Positions 33,901-44,711 of a DNA stretch of 64,000 bases are shown one piece after another. The notes below the pieces were generated by a model that was given only the letters and a program-made list of their open reading frames with translations, was not told the DNA's origin and did no database searches. The stretch lies in assembly GCA_948567375.1 (NCBI GenBank), contig OX419755.1:73660944-73724943 (forward strand), given 5' to 3'. This DNA is from Lunularia cruciata (lineage: Eukaryota > Streptophyta > Marchantiopsida > Lunulariales > Lunulariaceae). Each line of letters starts with the position of its first letter. Within the stretch, counting starts at the first letter, position 1. Made by a program: the position numbers and the translations under genes.

Positions 33901-36096
33901 CCAAGTGCGGAGGAAGAGCTGAAGCAATCTGTTGCTGATCTGATGCCAGCCTGAGCCCTAGTACACACAACCATCCAGTACAAGTGTTACTTCGCCGACT
34001 AATTCGGGGTTGATCTAGAAAGCTGTGACTTGCATTCGCTCAATTTAACAAATCAATCAAGTATTATGCGTGAAAGTTGTTTGAATGATGAGTTTCTCTT
34101 TCTCGAATTTGAGAAAAGTAATTAAGAGATGAAATACTGACATAAAAAAGCGCAACATGACGTAGATAAGGAGTAACGGAAGACCAAAAGGATCAAAGAG
34201 CAAAACTACCGCTGTGGCGTATAATGGGTCCTCCTGATCAAGATAGACTGGAGTCGTACGCTCATGATATTATCAGAATACCCTAATACTATCAAGAATT
34301 GCAAACTAGTATAGCTACCAAATATACCAGCAAGGCGTTGGATGTTGAACAAACCAAGGAGCCTTGTTGACCAACCTTCTCCAAAGTTATTTGCTGCACG
34401 CAGCAGTTTTTCTTGCTCTGCAATTCGAGCTACATTAAGCTTGTCAAGAGTGGCCAGAGCGACAGGCCCCTGCCGGGCGCCAAGTCCGTACACCTTTCGA
34501 GCCTCTGTTATGACCTTCTCAGCGATTTCACATGCTGAACGGACGGCTTCAATTTGCCTCTGCTCCACAGTACCAACAAAGTACATAGTTACAATCCAGG
34601 CCTATGAGCTTCCAATACCTGCGGAACCTTCAACACAAAATCTGAAGCATTCCGCAGGCTTTTGCTGTACACAACGACACAAAAAGACACATTTTACAGT
34701 AACTGAACTTGAGAGTAGCCCACTCTCCCGCGGTCTAATAAGTACTAAGTATGACTGGTAACCCAATAAGAATTGGCACAAACTCTGGAAAATAGCACAA
34801 ACTATGCCTACTTACATGACATGCATAAGGTGATTACTTCGTTAGGGGCGATACTGATGATCGTTTCTCTCACTAGGACAACATGACCACCTGGAGGTAG
34901 TCACCTTGTCGTAGTTGGTCTGCAACGATCCTGAAATTGAGTTCAACAACTCTTGTTGTTGTTCTAGTTGTTGGATGTAATGATTGAAACGGAAACTGGC
35001 AAATTACAAGTTCCCGTCTTAACTAGCCATCATCAACTAACAGAGCATCGAATATCACACCAACAAAGCAAGATGGCACTTGGCACTGATGGCACTCAAA
35101 TGCAATAATGCAATTTCTTTCAAGCAACTGACTGAATATAACGTGCGAACTTGTTATTGCTCTACACGTTCTACAAAAGAGCTTGGTTCTTAACGGCTTC
35201 GATAATTTGACTCCCAACTTCTTATTCATTTGCTTGGTTTTTAAAGCCTCACCACACGATCTTAACCAGCATTGTAGACGATCTACTTATCTGCAGGACT
35301 CACCTGGAGATGATCGGATTGTATATTCATCGTATAACCAGAAAGATTCGCTAATATTTTCTCTTTCATGGCGGCTTCATCGGCTTCCATTTCCGGAAGA
35401 AGCTTTGATGACAACATAATAGGCAAGACTGCAAATCCACAAATATATTCAAGTGTCAATTGTGCAGAGAATTAAAGTGCCAAAAAAGCAGAGTGCTACA
35501 TGGTTATAAATGTACTCTGATTCTATGGAAATGTACATCGGTCATGACCGGTGAGAAGTCCTGAACGGAAATGTAGTCAAGCTCATGTAACCAAATAAAC
35601 GTGTAACAATCGGTGAAAATATTCCACTTACTTGGCGCATTCTCCGCATTGACAGTTTTAGGGTAAATCACAAACATCTTAAGAATGGGCTTCACATCGT
35701 CGATAAGGTTCATCAATTCCAAATTCACCATCGCAAACTGGCCCAGCACCTCCGACCTGATACAAAAAATGATAACCATGCGTAGACGAAATCAACGGAT
35801 ATACACATAGTAAACAAGCAAAACGTGACGAACGCGAGCAGACGATTCCAGCGACGAATTCTGAGACCAAGCGAGTTGTGACCTAGGTTGTCTTGTCTGA
35901 GCACAAACCATTTTAGTGTAGGATTCGTATGGAAAGTATGAAGAATACGTCCGATTGCATTGTGAAGATCCTGCGTTCGTGTCCGCAGGGACGTCAAATT
36001 GAGCTGCTGCAAAACCGGCGCCAAGCTGTCTTTCCCCACAGGCTGTCCCTGACCTGGAGCTTGTTGGACTTGTTGCCCTTGACCTTGAGTTGCCAT
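30955..36096 (-). CDS. MED8: Mediator complex subunit 8, 13 exons, predicted 589 aa
   Basis: Exons on the minus strand: 36096-35909, 35756-35632, 35428-35304, 34919-34905, 34559-34376, 33957-33880, 33704-33634, 33429-33082, 32743-32654, 32434-32354, 31922-31701, 31398-31314, 31112-30955. All introns obey GT-AG, phases match, and the sum is 1770 nt (589 codons plus TAG). The N-terminal third is the conserved MED8 fold: LQQLNLTSLRTRTQDLHNAI, VLGQFAMVNLELMNLIDDVK, MLSSKLLPEMEADE, ARKVYGLGARQGP and IASALPPHLASVLPTP. The rest is Gln-rich with long CAG/CAA runs, as in plant MED8 (about 520 aa in Arabidopsis). MED8 is part of the Mediator head module that links transcription factors to RNA polymerase II. 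The start was chosen by homology; an in-frame upstream ATG (36201) would add 35 unrelated residues. The least certain exon is the 15-nt one at 34905-34919. Confidence 0.93.
31853..31898 (-). repeat. CAG/CAA microsatellite coding for poly-Gln in MED8 exon 11
   Basis: The minus strand is a run of CAG and CAA codons giving about 12 Gln in a row between LQA and NLQQLQ. A similar run at 33117-33172 codes for Gln tracts in exon 8. These are length-variable sites in a disordered region. Confidence 0.85.
33117..33172 (-). repeat. CAG/CAA microsatellite coding for poly-Gln in MED8 exon 8
   Basis: Mixed CAG/CAA codons encode two Gln blocks separated by Leu, followed by LRRPATPPIPQ at the exon end. The mixture of both codons would slow repeat expansion. 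Confidence 0.85.
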
Positions 36097-37859
36097 ATTC
36101 TCCAGTTTCAAAACAATCCGACACTTTAAACAAATTAGGCGTTCCACAAGTTCGTGTCCCACACGATCTTCTTCTCGGCTCCTGTGCTTTGTGAATAACA
36201 AAGCACAGCGATGTTACGATGCCTTCAAAGCCTCCTTGCAGCAGACTAAATCCACTCTTGTTCCGCCAAAATCTTCACAACGCGCTAAAGGTCCTTCAAG
36301 CCCCCAAAGAAGTAAACTTCTCCACTCCACGGTCCAGTAAAAATTGCCCCATAAATTCTACGTACAGTCGGGTCAATTATCTGCTTGCTTTCTCGCCCAG
36401 CCTTGCCAACGATTCTATTGGCAAAGTCTTCTTCCTCCAACACACCTTCCATCAACAACAACAGGCGATCACGCCAGTCTATGCAATTTGCCTTCCTTCC
36501 ATAGAGTCCATTCCGTCTCCCTTGCTCCTTTCGTTACTAATCACTTACCCGACGGGCCACGCTGATGAGCTCAGACTTAACACTTCACTTTGCATCCGCG
36601 GATGAGCAAGCGAAATCTCTAAGTAGGCCGGAGTCCAGTTTCTCGACCAAGGAGACTGAATGGAGAATCTCATCCCTAAAGGAGACTACTGGCAACATTG
36701 GTAATTCGGGTCGTAATATCTCCCATGTTCTCCACAACACGCAACACGCATTCTTACTTCCATATCAGAGTAGTCTTGGGAGAAAAGAGATTTAAGATTA
36801 GCTCTCCATCTTTAGCAAAGTATCATTATCTCTGACTGGAAGACTGCACATAGAACTGACTTAGAGGTAGTTCCATTGGCAGTCAGACTTAACTGACTCC
36901 ATATTTGGCACTTCGACGTGGCAGAACTCCAAGTGGGCCAAAGGACTGAACCGACCCCCTTGAAGTCTTGATGTGGCTCGTCCTCAGTCCTATGTGGCAA
37001 TGAATTGCACAAACAAGAAAAGTTGAATCCAAGAACATAGCCAGCACTAACTATTCCGAACCTACCAGTCGGAGCAACGTTGTACTTGGAAGTCGGTTTA
37101 GTCTCCTTCCAACGTGGTTAACTCGGAGAGCCAAATATGGGTCTTTCTCTGGTTCTATGGATCTACATATTCTTATCGCAGTTACATCATCTCACTCTGT
37201 GTTTAACTAAGTGTATAAGTGGAGTTGATCACTTTATTTTAGAAAAAAGTATAATATAGATTGAACTGTGTTAAATTTAAAGAACGACTCGAATGGGATA
37301 ACAAGAAGGATGGGAAGATCTTATGAAGCTCGCACGAAGAAAATATTGCGAAATAGAATGGTGCTAAATACAAGCCGCACTTTATGTGTTCTACATGGTC
37401 ACCTTTTTCCTTTATGTACACTAAATAATTTATAAAATATTGGAATATCCATTTAAGTAAAAAATTATATTTTAACGTACATCACTTAACTTAATGTGAT
37501 TGTTCTCCTCTTGAATGAAACTCGATCATTGAAAAACCACAACTTATTTTAATTGTTATTTTATAGATTGCACCAACAAGTAATATTTTTTGTCAAGCAA
37601 TAGACATCCATAGTGGAAACAACCAGTATGAAGTACCTTACAAAGTAATATCCCTTTAGCATAGTAAGTTCTAACCCAATCCTTGACAAACTTGGCAAAC
37701 AACATATCTTTAGTTTCATATTACTCCAAAGCTAAAGGAATAAAGAGGTGATCTCACTATATACTTGTTATATTTGGTGACCTTGGTTATTATGCTCCAC
37801 TCAACCATCTAAAAATATATATAATTATCTTTTATAAAAATTACATTGTAGATGTGATT
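36097..37859. other. Intergenic, upstream of MED8
   Basis: This contains the MED8 promoter side. Open frames such as 36219-36605 (plus) do not resemble any family and lack splice context. From about 37200 the DNA becomes A/T-rich, up to the retroelement border at 37860. Confidence 0.5.
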
Positions 37860-38140
37860 TGTCATGACATTTGCAATGTCGAAGCTAGTTGCTCGAACGC
37901 TGGAGTGATAGTCTTGGCGGTCAGAGTTATATTTATAGTTGCTTAGAGAAATCTAGCAAAGACAAGATTTTGTATTAGTGCTATAGATCACATCATGGGA
38001 CCCACCATCACTTGCACCATTTGCACCATTAGATGTATCATCATTGATGTTGCTAAGGTTGGAGATCCAAGTCAAGTAAAGGGGTATATCTTCACAGTGC
38101 AACTCCAAAGGGCTAACCTTTTTGATGTTGAGTGTGGATT
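37860..38140 (+). repeat. Element F LTR core, truncated
   Basis: It starts TGTCATGACATTTG and resembles 19781-20060, including GGGACCCACCATCACTTGCA and the later phrase near TTGATGTTGAG. It stops at TTGATGTTGAG and continues directly into gag (GGATTGACAAGC). Confidence 0.65.
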
Positions 38141-39070
38141 GACAAGCTGAAGAGCTTGCCCGAGTTCCACAAAAGGCTAAAAGGAGCCTACATATGAGGC
38201 ATATACTCACGTGAGACAATTTATCAGTTTCACTCAAGGAGACATTGAGGCCCAAGCAATCCAATTTTGATATAGGATCCTGGACAGGAGTTGTGGCATA
38301 TAGTATGTGATGTCATGTTGTTGCAAACTACATCACCTACTCTGATGGTGGTCTTTAGTTTGGTTGAGCACATTGAGTTTAACATGGTGAAGGAGAGAGT
38401 GGTGAAATTTGGATTTGATAGAGAGACCTCATCCACAATTATTTCTTCTTCTAGAGTATAGTAGAGTGCACCACATTATGTTGGCTTTTGAGTGTAGAGT
38501 GAAAAATCTTATGGAGCGAGTGGAGTGCCTAGTGCAGCTAGACCCTTATCTTCATTTTTGGGTTAATAGTAGCCAAGAATGATAGTGCAATTAGACCCTT
38601 ATCTTCATTCTTGGGTTAATAGTAGCCAATGAATGATGGTGTTGCTTTTTGGACTTGTGGTGGACCTCACCACAAGAGAGTGTGCACTCAAGGTAATGGA
38701 CATGATACCTCTAGTGCATCATAGCCAACACAAAGATAGTGTGACCATTGCCACAGATTTGGTCACACCAGTGACCAATGCTTTGACCTCCACCTAGAGT
38801 TATAGAGTGATAGGGCTATTATGGCAAGTGGTAGAGGAGCCCCAGGTCATGGAGGTTGAGGAAGTAGCAATGGTGGTAGAGGATCCACACTTGGTAGGGA
38901 CCCAATACCTACTCTTGCTTCTTGTACAACCATGGTTACTCTGATTGAGCAATTGAAACAAAGATTAACTAGCATGGCCATAGCTTAGAGGATATAAGAT
39001 TCAAGTGCTAAAGCTTCCACTTCTTATGTTGGTGATATAGATATCTTGGACTTTTTGTGCATAGTAACAT
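38141..39070 (+). pseudogene. Element F gag relic with zinc knuckle
   Basis: This is parallel to the minus copy at 16308-15414: the capsid end, then a knuckle-like His-Thr-Ser-Asp-Gln-Cys at about 38755-38790, then a Gly/Arg-rich tail and IEQLKQRLTSMAIA. Many TAG and TGA codons interrupt it. A 60-bp tandem duplication is present around 38545-38640. Confidence 0.7.
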
Positions 39071-39220
39071 AATTAGATGCATATGTTGTAGGGATAGGAG
39101 TATAATATGTACCCTAGAGCATAGAGGGGTATAAATGGAGTTAGACTCATAGATGAGAAGATGGTAGATAGGTTAGACTTCCCTAATCTCACACTCTCTA
39201 AGGCATTATAGACAACATCC

Positions 39221-40340
39221 ATGGCTCCTAAACATCCAAGTGTAGGTGTGCTAGGTGGTAATGGAGTGCATGATGGACTAGATACTAGTCAACCACTTGC
39301 TACAACACAGGTTGAGTCTAATATGAGGTTGAGAGTGGCTCAATTGATTGTGCACTTCCTTTTGTTCTCAACAATAAAATGTTTACATTGGGAATTTAGC
39401 CAACTCTAGTATTTTGGTTGGCAACAACACTTTGTGAGGGTAGGGATGATGTCATTCCTACTTCTAGAGTAGAGGTGGTTGATAGTGGAGTTGGCTTGGT
39501 TGATGAGCATAGGATCCATTCAACAACCAATGGTTTATGGCAAGTAGCAAAAGCTACGTTGGAAGAGTTACCAACTAGACCTGCCTTAAAGTGAGTTTGG
39601 TTCACACATGTAGTTACCCTCTTGGACAACCAAAGTGCAATTTTCTATATGGTGGGACTTTCATTGAAGGTCTATACACAACAAAAGGTCTAATTACACT
39701 CTATTATGTAGCTCCATATGTTTGGGGAAGGTTGTAATTGTTAGTCTTGGGCTACAAAAGACCAATGTGGGAAGGTATCTATTTCAGATCCAAACATCTC
39801 TAAGGGGTGGTTCTACACAATATATCATATGTGGAGAGCTCATTGTCTAGATTCAGCCCGATCATCTGATTGATAGCTTTGTGGAGAGAGCTCAGGCCAT
39901 TGCAACAATGATAGAGTCATATGATGTGCTAGGTGGTGGAGTATTGTTATATCTTATGAGTTTCATGATTGACTATTGGGAGGAGACAACTTCCTATAAG
40001 CCAAGTTAGCAATAAGATAAGAGATAGGTATGTTGTCTAGCGATGCGCTTTAGTTGTGGTTGTCTTATTTCATTACAATCAAGGACCATAGCATCAGTTT
40101 CAGCTTTTAGGGCTTTGTTACTTGGCCTAATGACTTATTAGAGGAGAATGCCCATGTGGAGAATACCCTAGTACTACTCAAATTTGGATATTACTCAAAT
40201 TTGGAGTACAAGTGGGATTGGTCTATCCACCTTGGTTGTTCCATTGTGGAGTTTTGAGGAAGCATTATAGTATCATGCGGATTAGTTGGTGCAATAGGCT
40301 TGGAGTGGAGTCTTTGTACCACCAAGAGACCAATGTGAGA
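39221..40340 (+). pseudogene. Element F protease region, decayed
   Basis: 39221-39409 encodes a close copy of the protease spacer (GGNGVHDGLDTSQPLATTQ). The catalytic box near 39690 is destroyed. The later part (about 39900-40020) still reads SYDVLGGGVLLYLMSFMIDY and YWEET. It is non-functional. Confidence 0.65.
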
Positions 40341-40374
40341 ATGAGCTTCTAGAGTCTATTATCTTGTCATCTTT

Positions 40375-40759
40375 GGATACCATACTTATTGCATGGCAGT
40401 ATCCAATAGAAGGAGTATGTATATTGGATCCTTGTTCTAGTGTGTTTTGAGAGGTGTTACATATACTCCAACATCTCTAAGTTCATCAATCTATTTCTCC
40501 AACCTAAATTTTTTAGAACATCCCTTTGATAGGTAAATCTTGCACATAGGTGATAGTAAGTACAAATTAGGTCCATTTATGGATGGGACCTGCTATGTTA
40601 TTGGATGTAACCAATTGGATCATGAGTCTATCATCTTTGTCTTTGGTTAGCAATGTGCCTATGATGGGATTCAATAGCTAGCCCACCTTATTGTTGATGA
40701 TATTATGGATATTATGTGCAAGTTTCAAATAATGGTAGTGGTAGATAGGTCACCTATGG
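40375..40759 (+). pseudogene. Element F methyltransferase remnant lacking motifs I-IV
   Basis: It enters at the residues before motif I (TLIAWQYPIEGVCIL). It then jumps at about 40422 to the position after motif IV (DPC.. VF.EVLHILQHL), so roughly 310 bp with the SAM-binding and catalytic Pro-Cys motifs are gone. The ENV box is degraded to a stop plus Asn-Ile. It continues beyond element E at 53407 with the target-recognition and motif X-like parts (LGQAMDLNCLTWIVRLG near 53633-53680). Confidence 0.7.
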
Positions 40760-41147
40760 TCTAAAAGACCAAGACCAAGGAGAGAAATAAGAGAATGGAA
40801 GATCACATTGGGACACTTGAGTGTGAGAAACACCAAATGCCTAGCATGAGCTTTGGCTTTGTTATTTATAAGGAGCATACAAGGCTCTTGAGAAGCTTCT
40901 CAAGAAGTTTCCTTGAGCCACTTTCTTGGAATGCAAGCCAAGTTAACCAAGAAGTTTCCTTTTAGAAACCGCCTGCTTGGCATGCAAGCTAAGCTAGTTG
41001 GAAGCTTCTAGAAGCTACCTACTTGGAGCACAAGCTAATCTAGACAAGATGCTTCTTAGATAATTCTAGAATATTCTAGGCTAATTTGGTCTATCCACTA
41101 CTTTGTTAGCCTTAACTAACTTCATTGCTAAACTACATATTGTTATA
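40760..41147 (-). repeat. Element E 3' LTR (family C)
   Basis: 388 bp, minus orientation, beginning at 41147 (TATAACAATATG, family TGTAACAATATG) and ending at 40760 (CTTTTAGA, family CTTTTACA). It contains AGAAGCTTCTAGAAG-type heat-shock motifs. The tract TATTCCCCCACC at 41148-41159 is the polypurine tract on the other strand. Confidence 0.82.
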
Positions 41148-41711
41148 TATTCCCCCACCGCTACTTGGTGATGTCCTCACTGCCATTGAATCTTCAAACT
41201 CCAAGATGGCCAATTGTGTATTCTAGAGATGAGAAAGAGGTTCCCATGTGGCATCATGAAGGGGATACCCTTTTCAAAGGACCTTGTACTCCATATGTTG
41301 TCGACAACCTTGTTGAATGTGGCAACATGTAAGAATACTATCAACTTTGTACTCCTCATGATCATTGATAGGGACAAGAGGAGGAGGACGTTGGGCACAC
41401 AAGGAAAAAGAAGATGGGTTAGGAGCACAAGGTTTCTACTTAGAAAAGTGAAAGACAGGGTGCATGCACATATGACAAGGCAAGGCAAGTCAATAAGCAA
41501 TAAGAGAGATGATTTGGATGACATCAAAGGGTATTGTCCAATCCAATTAGGGGCAAGTTTATGAACTTGAGTATCAAGTGGGAGGGATGGGTTACTAGAG
41601 GAGAGCATGACCTTATCACCAACTTGAAAGGTGAAATCATGATAATGGTGGTCTACATATTGTTTCTATCGATTCTAAACAATAAGGAGATGAGATTTGG
41701 CTTGTTAGATG
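41148..41711 (-). pseudogene. Element E integrase tail and chromodomain
   Basis: In shifted frames the minus strand encodes the integrase end (DDKVMLSSSNPSLP-like) and a chromodomain with EEYKVDSILTCCHIQQ and HMEYKVLLK. Sequence continuity with 48036 onward shows that D was inserted between these two pieces. Confidence 0.72.
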
Positions 41712-41716
41712 GATTG

Positions 41717-42141
41717 TGTGACAATATGGAGTTTAGCAACGTAGTTAGTAAGGCTAATGGAGTAGAGAATAAGCCAAATTAGCCTAGAATATTCTAGAAG
41801 GATCTAAGAAAATTCAAGGGAAGCTTCCCAACTAGTTAACTTGTGCTCCAAGCAAGTAGTTTCTAGAAGGAAGCTTCTAGAAGCTTCTAACTAGTTTAGT
41901 ATGCACGCCAAGTAGGTGGCTTCTACAAGGAAGCTTCTTGAGAAGGTTCTTGTTTAACTTGGCTTGCACTCTAAGAAATCAACTCAAGGAAGCTTCTTGA
42001 GAAGTTTCTCAAGGGTCTTGTATGTTACCTATAAATACCAAAGCTGAAGCTCATGCTAGGCATTTGGAGTTTTCCCTCATTCAAGTGTTCCAATGTGAGT
42101 TTCCATTCTCCTATTTCTCTCCTTGGTCTTGGTCTTTTACA
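41717..42141 (+). repeat. Element D 5' LTR (family C)
   Basis: 425 bp, starting TGTGACAATATGG and ending CTTTTACA. The TATA box TATAAATA is at 42030-42037. An array of perfect heat-shock pentamers lies at 41870-41887. The LTR is flanked by GATTG on the left and the primer binding site on the right. Confidence 0.92.
41870..41887 (+). promoter_or_regulatory. Heat-shock element array in D 5' LTR
   Basis: GAAGCTTCTAGAAGCTTC is four alternating GAA/TTC pentamers at perfect 5-bp spacing, the classic binding site of heat-shock factors. The same array is in the 3' LTR at 47759-47776. A further GAAGCTTC pair sits just upstream of the TATA box. Heat induction is inferred. Confidence 0.65.
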
Positions 42142-42154
42142 TTGGTCTCAGAGC
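42142..42154 (+). promoter_or_regulatory. Primer binding site, initiator-Met tRNA type
   Basis: TTGGTCTCAGAGC directly follows the LTR. It differs by one base from the usual plant sequence TGGTATCAGAGC, complementary to the 3' end of initiator tRNA-Met. Confidence 0.8.
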
Positions 42155-42161
42155 AAGAATA

Positions 42162-43330
42162 GGATGGATGGAATTTATGGACCACCAAATCCACTTCCAC
42201 CAAACTATTGGGATTTTCATGTCTAGATATTACCCAAGCATCGTTTCACACAATTCATCACTTCACGCTTTGGGTAGGATTTTCTACATATGATCATTGT
42301 GTTTGAGGAACCCTTGATACTTTTGGTTGTAACTTATGGAGAACGGTGGACGTGATGCATCTATGTGCTAATCAATTAGATAAAGTGCGAGTAGTGGGAT
42401 AGAGTAGTAGCTATGGTAGAAATATTGGACGTTATCCTTGCAATGTAGTAAGAAATCAAGCCCCTTACTCGATTGCTGGATGAACAAGATCAACAACAAC
42501 GAGAGCATATAGAGAGAGCGCCAATTCAAGATAGAAAAGATCACATTTGATTTCCAAAACCCGAAGTGTTTGGAGGCAAGAATCTTTCAAGCGCAGTGGA
42601 GAATTTTGTGTTTGACTGCAAATGTTACATTGAAGCCACCAATCTATAAGATGAATGGAAATAGATTCTCTTAGCCTCTAGCCAATTAGATAGTGTGGTA
42701 AAACTTTGCTATTGATTTTGAGTAGAGCAAGTTGAACAACATATTGTTGCACCAGTTTTGACATGGGCAGTGTTCAAGGATACAATATTGAGTCGGTTTC
42801 AAACTATAAATGCCACTTGAGCCACACAAGATAAATTGGCGGAGTTGAAACAAGTTGGCTCAGTAAGGAGTTACATCACACAATTTCAAAACATCATCAT
42901 GCAGATTCCAAATATACAAGAAGGTGAAGATTTGGATCAATTTGTGTGGGGATTGAAATCACGAACCAAATTGGAGGTGACCATGCAAGAACCATAAAAT
43001 GTAGAAGAAGCTATGCAATTGGCTGAGCGCTTTGATTCCTTGGTTGCAACAACTTGGTCTTGACCTCGACCTACACAAGGCCTACCAATACACTATGCAC
43101 GGGTGGAAGAACTAGCACCAATGGAGATTGATGTTATCCAATGAAGACCACTTGGTACAATGGATAGAGAAAGATTGCTACAAAATGGAGGTTGTTTTTA
43201 TTGTTGCCAAGTTGGACATTGCATTGCTGAATGCACACTTAGGAATGAGAGACCTCAACAAGTTGCTCAGATAGAGATTGTGGAATAGAATGATCAAGGA
43301 AACAAGGAATCCTAGTAGTAGATTTTGAGT
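42162..43330 (+). pseudogene. Element D gag with zinc knuckle
   Basis: Gag probably begins at the ATG at 42162. It reads on through a capsid-like part (ENFVFDCKCYIEATN near 42600; a conserved gag stretch near 42840-42990) to a CCHC knuckle, CFYCCQVGHCIAEC (about 43192-43236), with canonical C-x2-C-x4-H-x4-C spacing. Stops, mostly TAG or TGA, occur about every 50-100 codons. Confidence 0.75.
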
Positions 43331-43344
43331 CACCTATTGGGAGC

Positions 43345-43701
43345 TTGATTAGTTCCAATGGGATTGAAGGCTCAAATTATGCAAGTTTGCTTCACTTGCA
43401 AGGTACAATATCTAATCGGAGTTGTAGGATTTTGGTTGATTTTGGAAGTTTAGAGAATTGCATATCTATGCAAGTGGCAAAGGAATTGGGTATTTTTATC
43501 AAACCAATGTTTGGAAGTAGTTTGATGATGGCGGATGATAGAAAGGGTTCTGCATTCTGCACCTCGTATCCTGTTACCTTCAAGATTGGGAAGGAATATT
43601 TGGAGTGTATGAGGTTTGTAGTAGCACCTCTACACTATGATATCATTGAAGGTCTACCTTGGCTTGAACATCATAAGGTTCTGTTTGATTGGACCCAATG
43701 A
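43345..43701 (+). pseudogene. Element D aspartic protease
   Basis: The 118-codon open piece contains ILVDFGSLENCISMQVAKEL. The expected catalytic Asp-Ser-Gly reads Asp-Phe-Gly, so the active site is damaged. FVVAPLHYDIIEGLPWLEHH follows, typical of the C-terminal part of Ty3-type proteases (the region usually read as GMDWL). Confidence 0.8.
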
Positions 43702-43964
43702 CAAATTCAAGTACAACACCAAGGTAGGAATTTTTGATTAGGTTGTTTGGCACCTCTAAGTAAGACACCTAAGAATAGTCAGTCCCAAGATGGGAAGTTT
43801 GCCAAGAAGGCAAACCATGGAGCAAGCTTGGAAGACAAATGAGTCCCTAGAAGGGAAGTTTGTTAGTAAAGTAGCCATAAAGCAAGCTTTGGAGGAAGAT
43901 AAGTTTGTATTCACGATGTGGATCAAGCTGATTGCACAAGAACAATCTAAGGAGGACCAAGAGC

Positions 43965-44711
43965 CTCATTGTAATACTCTGAGGACAAGAGAAGAGAGAA
44001 AACACAGATTGCACATTCAAATATTCAATGCCCCAAAAGAGCACCTTTTCTTTATTATATAGACAAAGAGGATCTCCTCCAAGGAAGCTCCACCATAGGA
44101 TTAGGGACACAGATAGGTGACATGTCAGCAAGCTCCACCTTTGGATTACTTACTTGGATAGGTGACATGTCTGGTCTAGGTCCTATTTGGTTGGTCAAAC
44201 AAGCTTTGACCAGAGGGAATCTTTTAGGGAATCTTCTTGTAGGAATCTCAAAATCACATAAGGTACCATTGGAAAGCTCTTGATGAGACAAAGCAGGGGG
44301 GAAGGCCAGCCTTTCCTCCACTGGGAAGGAGGAGGGAATCTGCACATTTTCAAGGCCTAATTCATCCGTTTAGACCTCTGAAATTGCCTTCAAAGATTTC
44401 AGGCATATTTCGGTTCCTACTCTATTAGTAGAAGTCCCCTTTTGGTGATACCTCTTTCTGATCTGTTTTGTCTATCATGTGTAACATCCTTCTAAATGTT
44501 ACCAAACCAATTCTCACCTTTAAATCATATGTCTAGCTATTGGTTCTAAGGTTCGCAAGTCTATTTTGGTTTCTGCCCTATTAGTATAAGTACTCTTTTG
44601 GTGATACTTCTATCTTGTCTATTTTGACCATCATATCTAACATCATTCTAGATGTTACCAAACCAAATTTCACATCTAGATCATATGGCTAGCCTTTGGT
44701 ATTACACTCAT
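43965..44711 (-). mobile_element. Solo LTR, family A, with CTCAT target duplication
   Basis: The LTR proper is 43970-44706 (737 bp). The plus strand begins TGTAATAC and ends ATTACA, and the minus strand carries the family's TATA-like tract. CTCAT at 43965-43969 and 44707-44711 is a perfect 5-bp duplication. Element E (minus, near 51150) shows the same pol site without the insertion, so the event is directly reconstructible. No internal sequence is present. Confidence 0.95.

Noticed and set aside
36219..36605. 128-codon plus-strand frame upstream of MED8
   Set aside because: No similarity to a known family, no splice or Kozak support, and it overlaps the likely MED8 promoter.
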